The translations under genes and the position numbers were made by a program. Below, one piece after another: positions 51,159 through 59,881 of a stretch of 64,000 nucleotides of DNA. The DNA is from Acidimicrobiaceae bacterium (GTDB taxonomy: Bacteria > Actinomycetota > Acidimicrobiia > Acidimicrobiales > RAAP-2): NCBI GenBank assembly GCA_003132305.1, contig PKXJ01000032.1:47603-111602 (forward strand), given 5' to 3'. Below the pieces are notes generated by a model. That model made no database searches and was not told where the DNA came from. It was given only the letters and a program-made list of their open reading frames with translations. The stretch's first letter is position 1. Every line of letters begins with the position of its first letter.

Positions 51159-52715
51159 TCATGAGCTCACGGGTTCGAGTTCCTTTTGACGCTTCACCTG
51201 TCGCGCGACGTTGCCCGTCAGTTTCTCCAGCACGAAGTACACGACGCCCGCGATGATGATGCCCGTGGGGACCGAGAAGTCCGCGCCGCCGTACCAACCG
51301 GCAGTGCACACGCCGTGCACCAGGGAACCGGCGCACGCGGCGCCGTAGTGATTCGACACCGGCGTCATCCAGTGAAAGGGGAAGTTCACCGGTGGCGGCG
51401 CCTTGGAGAAGGCGATCGTCGCGCAGACGAGTCCGACGAAGAAGGCCACGATGCCGTTCCAGTTGATGCCGCTACGTCCGACGTAGTACAGACTCCCGCG
51501 GTCTCGTCGCTGGAGCTCGGCGGCGTTGTAGCGGTACTTGCGCATCAGCCAGTCGACGAACATGATGGCGAACCACGGAGCGATCCAGACGATGATGACG
51601 CCCACGAACTCCTTCATGTAGAGCGAGAACGTTGATTGAAACTCGGCCCAGATCGTCAGGGCGCAGGCGAGGATCGAATCCAACACGACCGCCTGGTAGC
51701 GCTTTAGACGTATCCCCATGGCTTGGAGCGAGACGCCCGAGGAGTAGAGGTCGAGCGAGTTGATGCCAAAGAGCTGCACGATGGCGAACAACAAGAACAA
51801 CACGATGACCCAGTTCGGGATGAAGGCCTGGTTGTGCAACGCCTCGAAGGGATTGGCGCCGTTCCACGCGGCGGACTGCGCCTTCGAAGAAAGGAACGTG
51901 TAGGTCGCGGCGCCGAGCACCATCATGAAGATCTCGGGAATGGCCGTACTGACGAAGATCCAACCGACGATGGAGCTCTTCTTCGCGTCACGGGGCAGGT
52001 AGCGCGTGTAGTCGTTGCCGCACTCGGTCCAACCGAGACCCGAGAGCGCAATGGTGAAGGCGATGCCCGCGGAGTAGAGCTGCCAACCGCCGCCGAAGCC
52101 TTTGAAGTTCGCCGAGCCGTGCTTCAAGTCGTACACGGCGAGCAACACGAAGATGGCGCCAAAGGGAATGATCAACGCGCGCAGTACTTTGACCATCGTG
52201 GCGTGACCGAAGTACGGCATGACCGCCTGGATCGTGGCCGCGAGCACGATGAAGACCACCTTCAGTGGGTTCGAGACGTGCAGTCCCGCCATCTGGAACA
52301 AGACGATCGTGGCGCCGACGATGAGGATCAGCCCCTCCGTCTCAAAGCCCAGTTGCGTTATCCAGTTAAAGAAACTGACGAGTCGCGACCCTTGCGTGCC
52401 GAAGGCGGCGCGAGAGATCGTAAAGGCCGTGGTCCCCGTTTCGGGTCCTTGTAACGACGCCAGTCCTAAGAGAAAGAAGGAGAGGTTGCCAATGATGATG
52501 ATGCTCAGCGCCGTGTAGAAGCTGAAACCAAAGCCCATCAACAAAGCGCCGTAGATGAAGTACTCGACGTTGATGGCCGAGCCGGCCCACAGCGCTCCTA
52601 TATTTCTTGGCGTGGCCCAGCGTTCCGACACTGGTACGAAGTCGATGCCACGTTGTTCGATGTGAAACGCCGGATCGCCCGGAGATCCGTCATGCGAATT
52701 GATAGTTGACGCCAC
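51159..52715 (-). CDS. NCS1 family nucleobase permease
   Basis: A 518-residue transporter with about 12 hydrophobic segments. NCS1 features: the N-terminal polar stretch before IGALWAGSAINVEYFIYGALL, the early GPETGTTAFTISRAAFG, and SGLGWTECGNDYTRYLP in the middle. Members import cytosine, adenine, hydantoins or allantoin by proton or sodium symport. The neighbouring cytosine deaminase and two phosphoribosyltransferases point to a base such as cytosine or adenine. GTG at 52715 has AAGGGAGG 9 bases upstream. It has a long extracellular loop near the C-terminus containing Cys residues. Confidence 0.87.
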   Translation of the reverse strand: MASTINSHDGSPGDPAFHIEQRGIDFVPVSERWATPRNIGALWAGSAINVEYFIYGALLMGFGFSFYTALSIIIIGNLSFFLLGLASLQGPETGTTAFTISRAAFGTQGSRLVSFFNWITQLGFETEGLILIVGATIVLFQMAGLHVSNPLKVVFIVLAATIQAVMPYFGHATMVKVLRALIIPFGAIFVLLAVYDLKHGSANFKGFGGGWQLYSAGIAFTIALSGLGWTECGNDYTRYLPRDAKKSSIVGWIFVSTAIPEIFMMVLGAATYTFLSSKAQSAAWNGANPFEALHNQAFIPNWVIVLFLLFAIVQLFGINSLDLYSSGVSLQAMGIRLKRYQAVVLDSILACALTIWAEFQSTFSLYMKEFVGVIIVWIAPWFAIMFVDWLMRKYRYNAAELQRRDRGSLYYVGRSGINWNGIVAFFVGLVCATIAFSKAPPPVNFPFHWMTPVSNHYGAACAGSLVHGVCTAGWYGGADFSVPTGIIIAGVVYFVLEKLTGNVARQVKRQKELEPVSS

Positions 52716-52936
52716 TGTTGTGGTCCTCCCTTATAGGTACTGTCCCCTGTACGAGCCCCAAAAGCGCTAGTCGCACGCGCCCAGTATGCCCGAAACCATA
52801 TGTGGACGAGAGGGTATTGAAATCGATTTCTCGCCCAGTGAAGAAAACTGGGATTTAATGGCTTCTTATCCTCATCCAATGGCCAGCACAAAGTGAGGCG
52901 TCAAACTGTCTGACACCAGGAGGAAGTGCGCATCAA
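52716..52936. other. Upstream region of the NCS1 permease
   Basis: Holds the permease ribosome site and presumably its promoter on the minus strand. No gene and no recognisable purine or other riboswitch was found in 52716-52936. Confidence 0.4.
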
Positions 52937-53068
52937 ATGATGAGAGAAGGTCCCATGTTTCGCTCGACGACGAAGAAGACGTTGAAAGGAAGAGCCCCTT
53001 TCTTCTCAATTGAGATCCTGGAGGGACCGTTGGGTGACGGCACGCCCGCCAGCGGTAAACTCGTGTAA
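52937..53068 (+). CDS. Possible 43-residue protein followed by a strong hairpin
   Basis: AGGAGG at 52918-52923 precedes ATG 52937 (13-base gap). The frame reads MMREGPMFRSTTKKTLKGRA, then FFSIEILEGPLGDGTPASGK and ends LV. The stop at 53066-53068 is 11 bases before a perfect 16-bp stem-loop. The arrangement of ribosome site, frame and terminator-like hairpin supports expression, but there is no recognisable family, and the spacing is long. Confidence 0.3.
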   Translation: MMREGPMFRSTTKKTLKGRAPFFSIEILEGPLGDGTPASGKLV

Positions 53069-53079
53069 TTGCCCCCTTT

Positions 53080-53119
53080 TTCAGGACCCAGGCGGCCCTC
53101 CCTCCGCCTGGGTCCTGAA
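53080..53119 (+). terminator. 16-bp stem-loop upstream of the orphan binding-protein gene
   Basis: A perfect inverted repeat (53080-53095 with 53104-53119, arm TTCAGGACCCAGGCGG) and an 8-base pyrimidine loop. It could end the small frame at 52937-53068 or sit in the leader of the gene at 53232. A T-run precedes rather than follows the stem. Confidence 0.55.
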
Positions 53120-53231
53120 GCAGTTCCCCGTGCGATGAGATGCCGGGGGTGTGCTGGCTAGTAGGTCCTTTATTGCTAAGTTTCGCGCAGTGGAGAAACC
53201 CAGGGAGGGCTCTCCGGGGGAAAGCAGGACA

Positions 53232-55127
53232 ATGATGTCGTCTACCTTCGATCGTCGTTCGTTCCTTACTCATTCAGCGGCCACTCTTGGTGGTGTCGCG
53301 ATGGCCGGCTCGGTAGTTGACGGGCTGCTCGCCAACGTCGCGGGGGCGACCGTTGGCGTTAATAAAGGCAAGCCAAAGATCGGTGGCACGCTCACCGTTG
53401 GTTTGATCTCGGACGTTCCCAACTACCACGTATTTAACGGTTCTCAGGGCAAGATGGACGCCTCGGCCTTTTGCGTGGCGAACGCTCTCTACGATCCGCT
53501 GTTCGTGATGTCCCTGAACGGCCGGGTCGCCCTTCCCATGCTCGCCCTGTCGGCGAGGCACAACGCCGACTACACGGTCTGGACGATTGCGCTGCGCCAG
53601 GGCATCAAGTTCACCAACGGGGACCCCTTTAACGCCGCCGTCTGTGTTGCCAACTACACGGCCGCGAACGCCGACCCCACGGTCGGGCTCGCGATCAAGC
53701 CCATCATCAACTCCGTGACGATGGTCGACGCCTACACCGTGGCGTACAACATGGTCATTCCGTTCTCGACGTTCCCGATTTCACTCGCCGAGCAGCAAAT
53801 TGCCTACATGGCCCACCCGTCGTCATTCGTTTCAACCTATTCAGGTAATCCGATTGGCACGGGTCCCTTCAAGGTGAAGTCGTGGCAGGTGGGCGTCGAG
53901 TCTCAGTTCACAAAGAACGCGGGTTACTGGCGCAAGGACGGGGCGGGACGCAAGTTGCCCTACCTCGGCGCCATCAACTTCAAGACCATCGTGGACGACG
54001 CCTCGCGTAACCAGGCGCTTCAGAGCGGCGGTGTCGACATGATCCTTCAAGAGTCCGGCGCACAGATTGCCGCGTTGAAGAAGATGAAGGGCATCTCGTA
54101 CGTGACGGACATTGACGCCCCCCGCGACCCGTCAGTGAACTGTCTCATCATGAACACGACGAGCACCTTGAACCAGTACTTCTGCTGGGCGGGCGAGTTC
54201 GCTCCTACGGTGCCGGGAACTCTGCCGTACATCTTGAAGGGCCAGGCCGCGCCGACCGCTGTGCAGGAAGCTGACTACCTCGGCACGCTAGGCGCCGTGA
54301 ACCCCTCGACGATGCAGTGGGATACCACTTTAAAGCCCGTCGTGAACGACCTGTCAATTCGAAAGGCCTGCGCGATGGCAATTAATCGCAACACGTACTT
54401 CAAGGTAATCGACGGCAGCATCGGCGCGGTCGCCGACGGGATCTATCGAAAGACGTCGCCGTTCTACCGGAACCCCGGCTATCCGGCATATAACCCGGCG
54501 AAGGCGAAGGCTCTGGTGAAGGCGTACAAGTCCGCGAATAACCTCACGAAGGTTGGCTTCGTCATCGACACCGTGTCGGGCAACTCCTCGGCGAACCAGG
54601 CGTTCGCGTTTTTCCAGCAGCAGCTCGCGCACGTTGGCATTACGGTGACCCAACGCCAACTCGTGCAGAGCGCGTTGATCAACGGTGTCATCTACGGCCA
54701 GTACGACTGTTCGACTTGGAATCAATTTGGTGGCGTTGATCCCTCGCTCAACTACGTGTGGTTCCTCTCGCTGAATGCGACGGCCTCTCCGACCCTTGGC
54801 GGACTCGGCATGGGCGCGTTGCCGGCGGGAACCTTCATTGCCGGCGCCGTTAACTTTGCTCATCAGGCAGACCAGACGATTGAGAACTCGATGTTGAAGG
54901 CCCTGGCCGCGAAGCCGGGCTCGGCAGTAGAAAAGACGTCGTGGCAGACGGTCAATACCCAGTTCTCGAGGGTCATCCCTTACCTGTGGCTCGACACCTT
55001 GGTCTCGGCCTTCGCTGCGCGCAAGAACATTCAGAACTGGGTCTCGGGTACGGCCGCTGACGGCACGACTCGATGCCTTAGCCCCGACGACGGCTCGGCG
55101 CGTTGGGACCAAATCTGGAAGTCGTAG
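53232..55127 (+). CDS. Oligopeptide-type (SBP_bac_5) substrate-binding protein, Tat-exported, orphan
   Basis: A 631-residue extracellular binding protein of ABC family 5. The N-terminus has a twin-arginine motif (DRRSFLTHSA) and a hydrophobic stretch ending near ANVAGA. The mature part has KIGGTLTVGLISDVPN, LYDPLFVMSLNGRVALPMLA, VWTIALRQGIKFTNGDPFNA (the family signature region), GTGPFKVKSW and LSIRKACAMAINRNTY. ATG 53232 or 53235 is the start; a frame extending to 53151 is not supported. No permease or ATPase gene lies nearby, so it must work with a transporter encoded elsewhere. Ligand unknown, probably a peptide or similar small molecule. Confidence 0.85.
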   Translation: MMSSTFDRRSFLTHSAATLGGVAMAGSVVDGLLANVAGATVGVNKGKPKIGGTLTVGLISDVPNYHVFNGSQGKMDASAFCVANALYDPLFVMSLNGRVALPMLALSARHNADYTVWTIALRQGIKFTNGDPFNAAVCVANYTAANADPTVGLAIKPIINSVTMVDAYTVAYNMVIPFSTFPISLAEQQIAYMAHPSSFVSTYSGNPIGTGPFKVKSWQVGVESQFTKNAGYWRKDGAGRKLPYLGAINFKTIVDDASRNQALQSGGVDMILQESGAQIAALKKMKGISYVTDIDAPRDPSVNCLIMNTTSTLNQYFCWAGEFAPTVPGTLPYILKGQAAPTAVQEADYLGTLGAVNPSTMQWDTTLKPVVNDLSIRKACAMAINRNTYFKVIDGSIGAVADGIYRKTSPFYRNPGYPAYNPAKAKALVKAYKSANNLTKVGFVIDTVSGNSSANQAFAFFQQQLAHVGITVTQRQLVQSALINGVIYGQYDCSTWNQFGGVDPSLNYVWFLSLNATASPTLGGLGMGALPAGTFIAGAVNFAHQADQTIENSMLKALAAKPGSAVEKTSWQTVNTQFSRVIPYLWLDTLVSAFAARKNIQNWVSGTAADGTTRCLSPDDGSARWDQIWKS

Positions 55128-55811
55128 TTCGACTTCAGTGGTGCAGCGAACGAGCGGCGCGAGGGCGCCGGGTCAGAAAAGTGCCCCACGCTTAGAGTTG
55201 CCTTTCTCCTTTGAAGTGGCTGCATAAGTATTTGCACCAGCGGTCACAATTGTTCAATTGGGGAGTTACATGACAACGCGTGCGCCGCATTGAACGTCGC
55301 AATTATGCGTAATGGACCTTTGCGTGGGGGTTCGGGTCGGTGAGCCGACATGCACAATCTCCGACTCGCGCATCCAATCATGGGGGAAAATGGGCAGACG
55401 GGAGAGTTCTAGATAAGTCGCCCTACTCATCTTGACTACAGGAATCCAGCGCCGCGCAGGCTCAGAAAGGCTGTAGGCAAGTTATCGGTCCATTCCGTGC
55501 TGGCTCTTGGATCCAAAACCCCCTCGTCAACGGCCTTTTCACGCAACCCACGACTATTGGCGGGCAATCATCGGCCCGTCCCATTGGCATTTGATGTCTA
55601 CAAAATACTGCCGTACTGGGGACGTCACGACCCCGCTCCCTTCGGATCTGACAGTTGGCTGAACTTGACCGAAGAGGGTGTGAAATGAGGCTTGACTACC
55701 GAGCACCAAGTATTTCGACGAGTACTTCTTTGGCGGGTGTTTCGCCCTATGACCGGGTATCAAATGTCTAACTTCACGAGCCTCTTGCGCCGTTGGAAAC
55801 GTCATGGAAGT
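55128..55811. other. 684-bp gene-free, lower-GC region
   Basis: Directly after the orphan binding-protein gene. Its base composition is lower in GC than the flanks and no frame has both a ribosome site and a protein-like sequence. A palindromic GC patch (GGCGCGAGGGCGCC) near 55160 could terminate the upstream gene. It looks like decayed sequence; no insertion-sequence ends could be established. Confidence 0.4.
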
Positions 55812-55979
55812 TCAAGAGGGTCTAATTCCGAGAACAAAATGCAGATCTCGAATGGCCGCATTCAGGAGGTCGACGATCATCATTCCGGCGCCCAGGGCCA
55901 TGCCCTTCAGGTAAACGGCTATCCCCAGCAGAGTGATGACCTAGACAATGACTACGAAGGATGATTTGATCGTTCGCAT
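55812..55979 (-). pseudogene. Small membrane protein gene with in-frame amber stop
   Basis: From ATG at 55979 the frame reads MRTIKSSFVVIV, a TAG (55943-55941), then VITLLGIAVYLKGMALGAG, MMIVDLLNAAIRDLHFVLG and IRPS to a TGA. Apart from the TAG this is a coherent 55-residue protein with one or two membrane helices. The ribosome site is weak. It is most simply a small membrane-protein gene inactivated by a nonsense change. Confidence 0.35.
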
Positions 55980-56162
55980 AGCGGTTATAAGAAGTTGTGC
56001 GGCAACCCCGGTCTTGGTGCTGTGTACGTGTACTCGATCTCGCCAGGCTGATCGCAGCAGTCACCCGTCACTCGATCCCATCGGCAGATGGCGACAAGGG
56101 TAGGATCCCACCGGCAGCGGGCGTCAGGGGCGCTGGCTGAACAGTCTGAGGGGATTGCAGCT

Positions 56163-56858
56163 ATGGTCGCACACGAGAAGGTGGATCGTCGACGCGGACA
56201 GGGCGATCAGGAAGTTGGGAAAGGCCGCGTCCCGCCCGCGGTGAGACCAGTCATCTTCGCCGGCGCGGTTGGCGCGGCAGTAGTTGGCGGGTCCTGTCCG
56301 TTCGTCGTCTGGCAAGCAGCGTCGCTGCTCGGGTGGGTGGCCGCCGCGCTCGCGTACCTGGGCTGGGTGTGGCGATCGATCGCAGGGCTCGACGCTGGGG
56401 CGACGTCGCGCCTGGCCACGCGTGAGGACCCGAGCGTGGCAGTCACGGACCTCATCATTATTGGTGCCGGACTCGCGTGTCTGGGGGCCGTCGGGCTCGT
56501 CTTGGTCAAGGCCGCGCACTCCCACGGGGGAACGAAGGCACTCCTAATTGCACTCGGCGTGCTGAGCGTTGCGCTCGCCTTTGCCTGCGTGCACACGGTC
56601 TTCACGTTGCGCTACGCGCGGGAGTACTACGGCACGGGCAACGGTGACGGGATCGACTTCCACTCCGACGAGCGGCCGGACTACTTCGACTTCGCCTACG
56701 TCGCGTTCACCATCGGGCTGACATTCCAGGTCTCTGACACGGACCTCGTGTCGAGACGAATCCGCAGGGTCGCGCTTCGACACGCCCTCGTGTCGTTCCT
56801 CTTCGGGGCGATCATCATCGGTCTCACTATCAACGTCGTCGCGAGCCTTTTGCACTGA
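56163..56858 (+). CDS. DUF1345 family membrane protein
   Basis: A 231-residue membrane protein with about six hydrophobic segments. The DUF1345 hallmark is plain: PDYFDFAYVAFTIGLTFQVSDTDLVSRRIRR, shown here in parts as DYFDFAYVAFTIGLTFQVSD and RRVALRHALVSFLFG, near the C-terminus. The family has no established function. ATG 56163 has GAGGGG 9 bases upstream; a frame from 56088 adds only a polar stretch over GATCCCA-type repeats and was not used. It has no operon partners. The C-terminal end overlaps a possible minus-strand gene at 56830. Confidence 0.85.
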   Translation: MVAHEKVDRRRGQGDQEVGKGRVPPAVRPVIFAGAVGAAVVGGSCPFVVWQAASLLGWVAAALAYLGWVWRSIAGLDAGATSRLATREDPSVAVTDLIIIGAGLACLGAVGLVLVKAAHSHGGTKALLIALGVLSVALAFACVHTVFTLRYAREYYGTGNGDGIDFHSDERPDYFDFAYVAFTIGLTFQVSDTDLVSRRIRRVALRHALVSFLFGAIIIGLTINVVASLLH

Positions 56859-57117
56859 GGCGGCTCGGCAGTAGCCCGAAGAGCTCGATGTACTTCGATA
56901 TTGGTTCACCAACAACAGGTGTTATCGGCGGACCTTTGGGATCGAGTTCAACCGGAGAGGAGCCACAGGCGGGTGCTATCCGGGGATCAACAACTCCCTC
57001 TGTTGGAGCGGCGCCATAAACGTCCGCGTAAGACACATGCCATTTCCCCTTTCCGCTTTCAGTCGGTCGAAACGGTAGCGCGTTGGTAACGGGCTGCCAC
57101 TTTTGAAGCTCCCTCAT
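56830..57117 (-). CDS. Hypothetical 95-residue protein
   Basis: ATG at 57117 follows GAGGCAGG. The frame begins MRELQKWQPVTNALPFRP and continues with SGKGKWHVSYADVYGAAP and PITPVVGEPISKYIELFGLL, ending with a basic tail. The composition (Trp, Tyr, Pro, hydrophobics in turn) looks like protein, but I recognise no family and there is no signal peptide. It overlaps the end of the DUF1345 gene by 29 bases on the opposite strand. It may be a fragment of a larger gene. Confidence 0.35.
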   Translation of the reverse strand: MRELQKWQPVTNALPFRPTESGKGKWHVSYADVYGAAPTEGVVDPRIAPACGSSPVELDPKGPPITPVVGEPISKYIELFGLLPSRLSAKGSRRR

Positions 57118-57180
57118 TGCCTGCCTCTGTTACGATTTTGCAAGAGGCAACTTCGCCTTCACAGTCCCAGGAGGGTCGTC

Positions 57181-57462
57181 ATGTCCAACGAAGACCTGCA
57201 TGAGCCACGAGAGCGTCTCGCGGACGAGACGGTCACTACGCACCAGGCGATTGTCTCGCTGATGGAGGAACTGCAGGCAATCGACACGTATCGCCAGCGA
57301 GCTGACGACTGCGACGACGCTCAGCTCAAGGCAGTCCTTGTTCGCAGTATGAACGACGAAATGGAGCACGCCGCGATGCTCGTGGAATGGTTGCGACGCA
57401 ATGTCGGCGAGTTTGCGACTCAGTTAGACAAGTTCCTGAAATGCGAAGGATCTATCGCTTAA
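57181..57462 (+). CDS. Encapsulated-ferritin-like (EncFtn) protein without targeting tail
   Basis: A 93-residue protein with AGGAGGG before ATG. It matches encapsulin-associated ferritins along its length: LHEPRERLADETVTTHQAIV, SLMEELQAIDTYRQRADDC and MNDEMEHAAMLVEWLRRN. The residues corresponding to the ferroxidase ligands Glu32, Tyr39, Glu62 and His65 of the Rhodospirillum rubrum protein are all present (E30, Y37, E60, H63). It stops at CEGSIA, where other family members continue into a tail ending in an encapsulin-loading peptide; none is present in frame. No encapsulin gene is found in the window. It may store or oxidise iron as a free annular oligomer, or be a truncated gene. Confidence 0.82.
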   Translation: MSNEDLHEPRERLADETVTTHQAIVSLMEELQAIDTYRQRADDCDDAQLKAVLVRSMNDEMEHAAMLVEWLRRNVGEFATQLDKFLKCEGSIA

Positions 57463-58051
57463 CCGACTGACGCGCTCGCTAAGAATGCCAGCGGATTGAA
57501 GATCTCCCCGAAGTACCAGATCGAGTGTCGTTGGCCAAATTGGCTCTAGCGGCTCATCGGAAATTGGCGGGGTGTGACTGTGGCGAGTAGTGACCAGTTG
57601 GGTCTTCCTGCGTTGAGCAGAGCTCGGATTCGGTAGGCCCGACCGATGCTCCTGGTCACGGCCTGGTCGCTTCGCGAGAGCTCGCTGGTTCGCGTGGTGC
57701 GCACCTTATATAACAGCACCCGCAAACTGCATCAGTTGGATCGACAGACTCAGGACGTTGCAATATCAGGCAAACGATCGGAAGTTGGTGTCCGAGGACC
57801 GACGTGACAGGCCAGCAACTTCACTTTGGCGATTTCATAAATGGACCGATTTCTTCATGAGTATGACGGCTTCGCTTACGGCGGAGCTAATCGGATTAGC
57901 ACACCGGCTGCTGCCTATTGCCCTCAAGCGATCTGCAAAATTTCCGTACTCGACAAGTGGTGGATTTGCTATCGGGTCCACGGCCCACGTTCTTCCGCCC
58001 AAGTTCTTTACCCACTCAAGCGAGAGATGCGAGTGCGCCGCTCGTTTGTCG
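57463..58051. other. 589-bp region without a recognised gene
   Basis: No encapsulin is found here. On the minus strand a GTG at 57704 opens 52 codons (MRTTRTSELSRSDQAVTRS, GRAYRIRALLNAGRPNW, ending at 57546), and the plus strand through the same bases also reads like protein (NWRGVTVASSDQLGLPALSR). Neither belongs to a family I recognise. Two-strand coherence may point to a mobile-element remnant, but no inverted ends or target duplication were found. Confidence 0.35.
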
Positions 58052-59215
58052 TTAGGGCGCTGGTTTCTCGCGAATGTTGCCCTTGACGTTTCGCCACCAG
58101 AACAAGGTGGTCAGGGCGAGCAACGCCGAGACGAGGGCCCACAGCGAAAAGGGGAGGGCGGGGTTCACGGTGAAGAGGAATCCTGACACGCCCGCCCCGA
58201 TCGCGAGTGAGGCCGTGTTGGACATGGTGAACAGGCCCTGACGACGACCGAGTTCGCGATGAACCGCGCCTTGGCTCATGAGCGACGAGACCGACGGCAC
58301 CGACAACGAGGCGCCGATGGATTCGAACGATCCGAGCACCAGGATCAAGTTGTTGTTGTGAATATGGGGGTAGATCGCAAGAAAGAATGCGCCGCTCAAG
58401 AGTCCGGCCAGCGCAATGAAGCGGCGATTCGCGTGGTCGGCGAGCCAACCGCCGAGTCGGTAAAGCACGATCCACGGCAGACCAAAGAAGGTCCAGCTGA
58501 GGCGAATCTGTAGCGTGCTCGCGTGGTGGGCGTGCAAGAGCAGACTCCAACACGCCTCGTAGACGCCGATCGCGAGCCCCGAGGCACTGGCCGCAACGAG
58601 TGAGCCGGCCAGTTGCGAACTCCACTGCAACTTCGGCAACGGCGACGGGTCGTACGCTCGGTCCCCGAGATTCGTCTTCATCGCCACGAGGGCCGCGCCG
58701 AGACTGACGAGTCCGGCCACAAAGAAGGCCCAGCCGAGGTCGTTCACCGAGGCGACGACGCCCACCACCGGTCCGATCGCCAGGCCAAAGAGTTGGGCCG
58801 CGAAGATTCGTGACACCGCACGACCGCGCTCCTCTTCAGGAAAGAGTGACGCCACCGCCGACAACGAAGCGACCTCGATGGCGCCCGCGGCGGCACCTTG
58901 GAAGGCTCTCGACACGGCCAACCACGGCGCCGTCACCGGCAAGAGAAAGGTCATGCTCGCAAGGCCGTAGACCACGAGACTGCTCACCAGTATGCGACGT
59001 CGACCGAACTTGTCGGCGAGATGGCCGAAGGCGAACTGCGTGAGCACGCCCGCGATAAAGAACGTCGCCATCACAATGCCGATCAAAGGCGGCGTACCGT
59101 CGCGGTGCTCTAAGAAGAGCGGGAGCAGTGGAAGTCCGAGAGTCGCGCCCATCCATTGGAGGGCCACGATGACGGTGAGACGGCGCAAAGTCTGTTGTGC
59201 ACTGCCTTCAGCCAT
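58052..59215 (-). CDS. MFS transporter
   Basis: A 387-residue major facilitator with about 12 hydrophobic segments. Motif A reads GHLADKFGRRRILV between helices 2 and 3, and helix 4 has WLAVSRAFQGAAAGAIEVASL; the second half repeats a weaker version (GGWLADHANRRFIAL). It resembles proton-driven drug or sugar exporters; substrate unknown. ATG 59215 (MAEGSAQQTLRR) was preferred to a frame 22 codons longer. It stands 46 bases downstream of the CadD-like gene on the same strand. Confidence 0.85.
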   Translation of the reverse strand: MAEGSAQQTLRRLTVIVALQWMGATLGLPLLPLFLEHRDGTPPLIGIVMATFFIAGVLTQFAFGHLADKFGRRRILVSSLVVYGLASMTFLLPVTAPWLAVSRAFQGAAAGAIEVASLSAVASLFPEEERGRAVSRIFAAQLFGLAIGPVVGVVASVNDLGWAFFVAGLVSLGAALVAMKTNLGDRAYDPSPLPKLQWSSQLAGSLVAASASGLAIGVYEACWSLLLHAHHASTLQIRLSWTFFGLPWIVLYRLGGWLADHANRRFIALAGLLSGAFFLAIYPHIHNNNLILVLGSFESIGASLSVPSVSSLMSQGAVHRELGRRQGLFTMSNTASLAIGAGVSGFLFTVNPALPFSLWALVSALLALTTLFWWRNVKGNIREKPAP

Positions 59216-59261
59216 GACGACCACGCTACTGTCGCAAGCCCGCACGATGAAAGTGACGGCG

Positions 59262-59825
59262 CTAGATCGTGTGGCACTCAATCAACACGAGCACCCCGAG
59301 GGACACGTAGACGTAGGGCATGAATGCTCCCGCGTGTTCGTTTCCCCACGCCACGACGCGAGGATGAGTCGCGAGTCGCTGGGCACTAAGGAGAAAGACG
59401 ATCTCCAACAGCGCGAACGTGGCGACCGTGACTAGGGCGTGCGCCACGGCGTTTGCGCGAAGGAGGGGAATCCACACTGCGAGATTGTCACCGCCCAGCG
59501 CCAACGTGATGGCGAAGGTCGTGATGCTGCCCCCGCGAAACTTCTCGCGGGGCGTCGAGCGATGACGCCAGGAGTGCAGCGCAAACCCGAAGGGCGCCAC
59601 GGAAAGTAGCCCAATCCAGCGCAGCGGGATGGGCGCGAGGAGCGAGCCGAGACCGCCCGCGAGGACCACCATCGACGCGACGGCGAGCGCCTGGGCCGAA
59701 CTCACGCGGTGGAATTTAGACCGGTCGGTGGCCACGAGCTGCGCCGCGAAGGCGAAATAGTTGTCAACCATGGTTCCAATAAACGCGAGTGCCGCGACGA
59801 CAACGACGCCGAGAATCGTGTGCAC
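59262..59825 (-). CDS. CadD-family cation resistance transporter
   Basis: A 187-residue membrane protein with about five or six hydrophobic segments. Markers of the cadmium-resistance transporter family are FIGTMVDNYFAFAAQLV near the N-terminus and TLALGGDNLAVWIPLLRA in the middle, where the paired DN motifs in the membrane are conserved. Members export Cd, and perhaps other cations or quaternary amines. GTG start at 59825. It may be co-transcribed with the MFS gene that follows. No metal-sensor gene is adjacent. Confidence 0.75.
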   Translation of the reverse strand: MHTILGVVVVAALAFIGTMVDNYFAFAAQLVATDRSKFHRVSSAQALAVASMVVLAGGLGSLLAPIPLRWIGLLSVAPFGFALHSWRHRSTPREKFRGGSITTFAITLALGGDNLAVWIPLLRANAVAHALVTVATFALLEIVFLLSAQRLATHPRVVAWGNEHAGAFMPYVYVSLGVLVLIECHTI

Positions 59826-59881
59826 TCGTTGACCTTACTTGAGAGTACCAAAGGACCAAAAAAGTTACGCGTAGGCTGAAC

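Noticed and set aside
52716..53079. Riboswitch ahead of the NCS1 permease or orphan binding protein
   Set aside because: No purine, guanidine, TPP or other known aptamer core could be recognised on either strand.
56070..56130. Direct GATCCCA(T/C)CGGCAG repeats as an insertion-sequence end
   Set aside because: Two copies about 34 bp apart are visible, but no matching inverted end, transposase fragment or target duplication was found.
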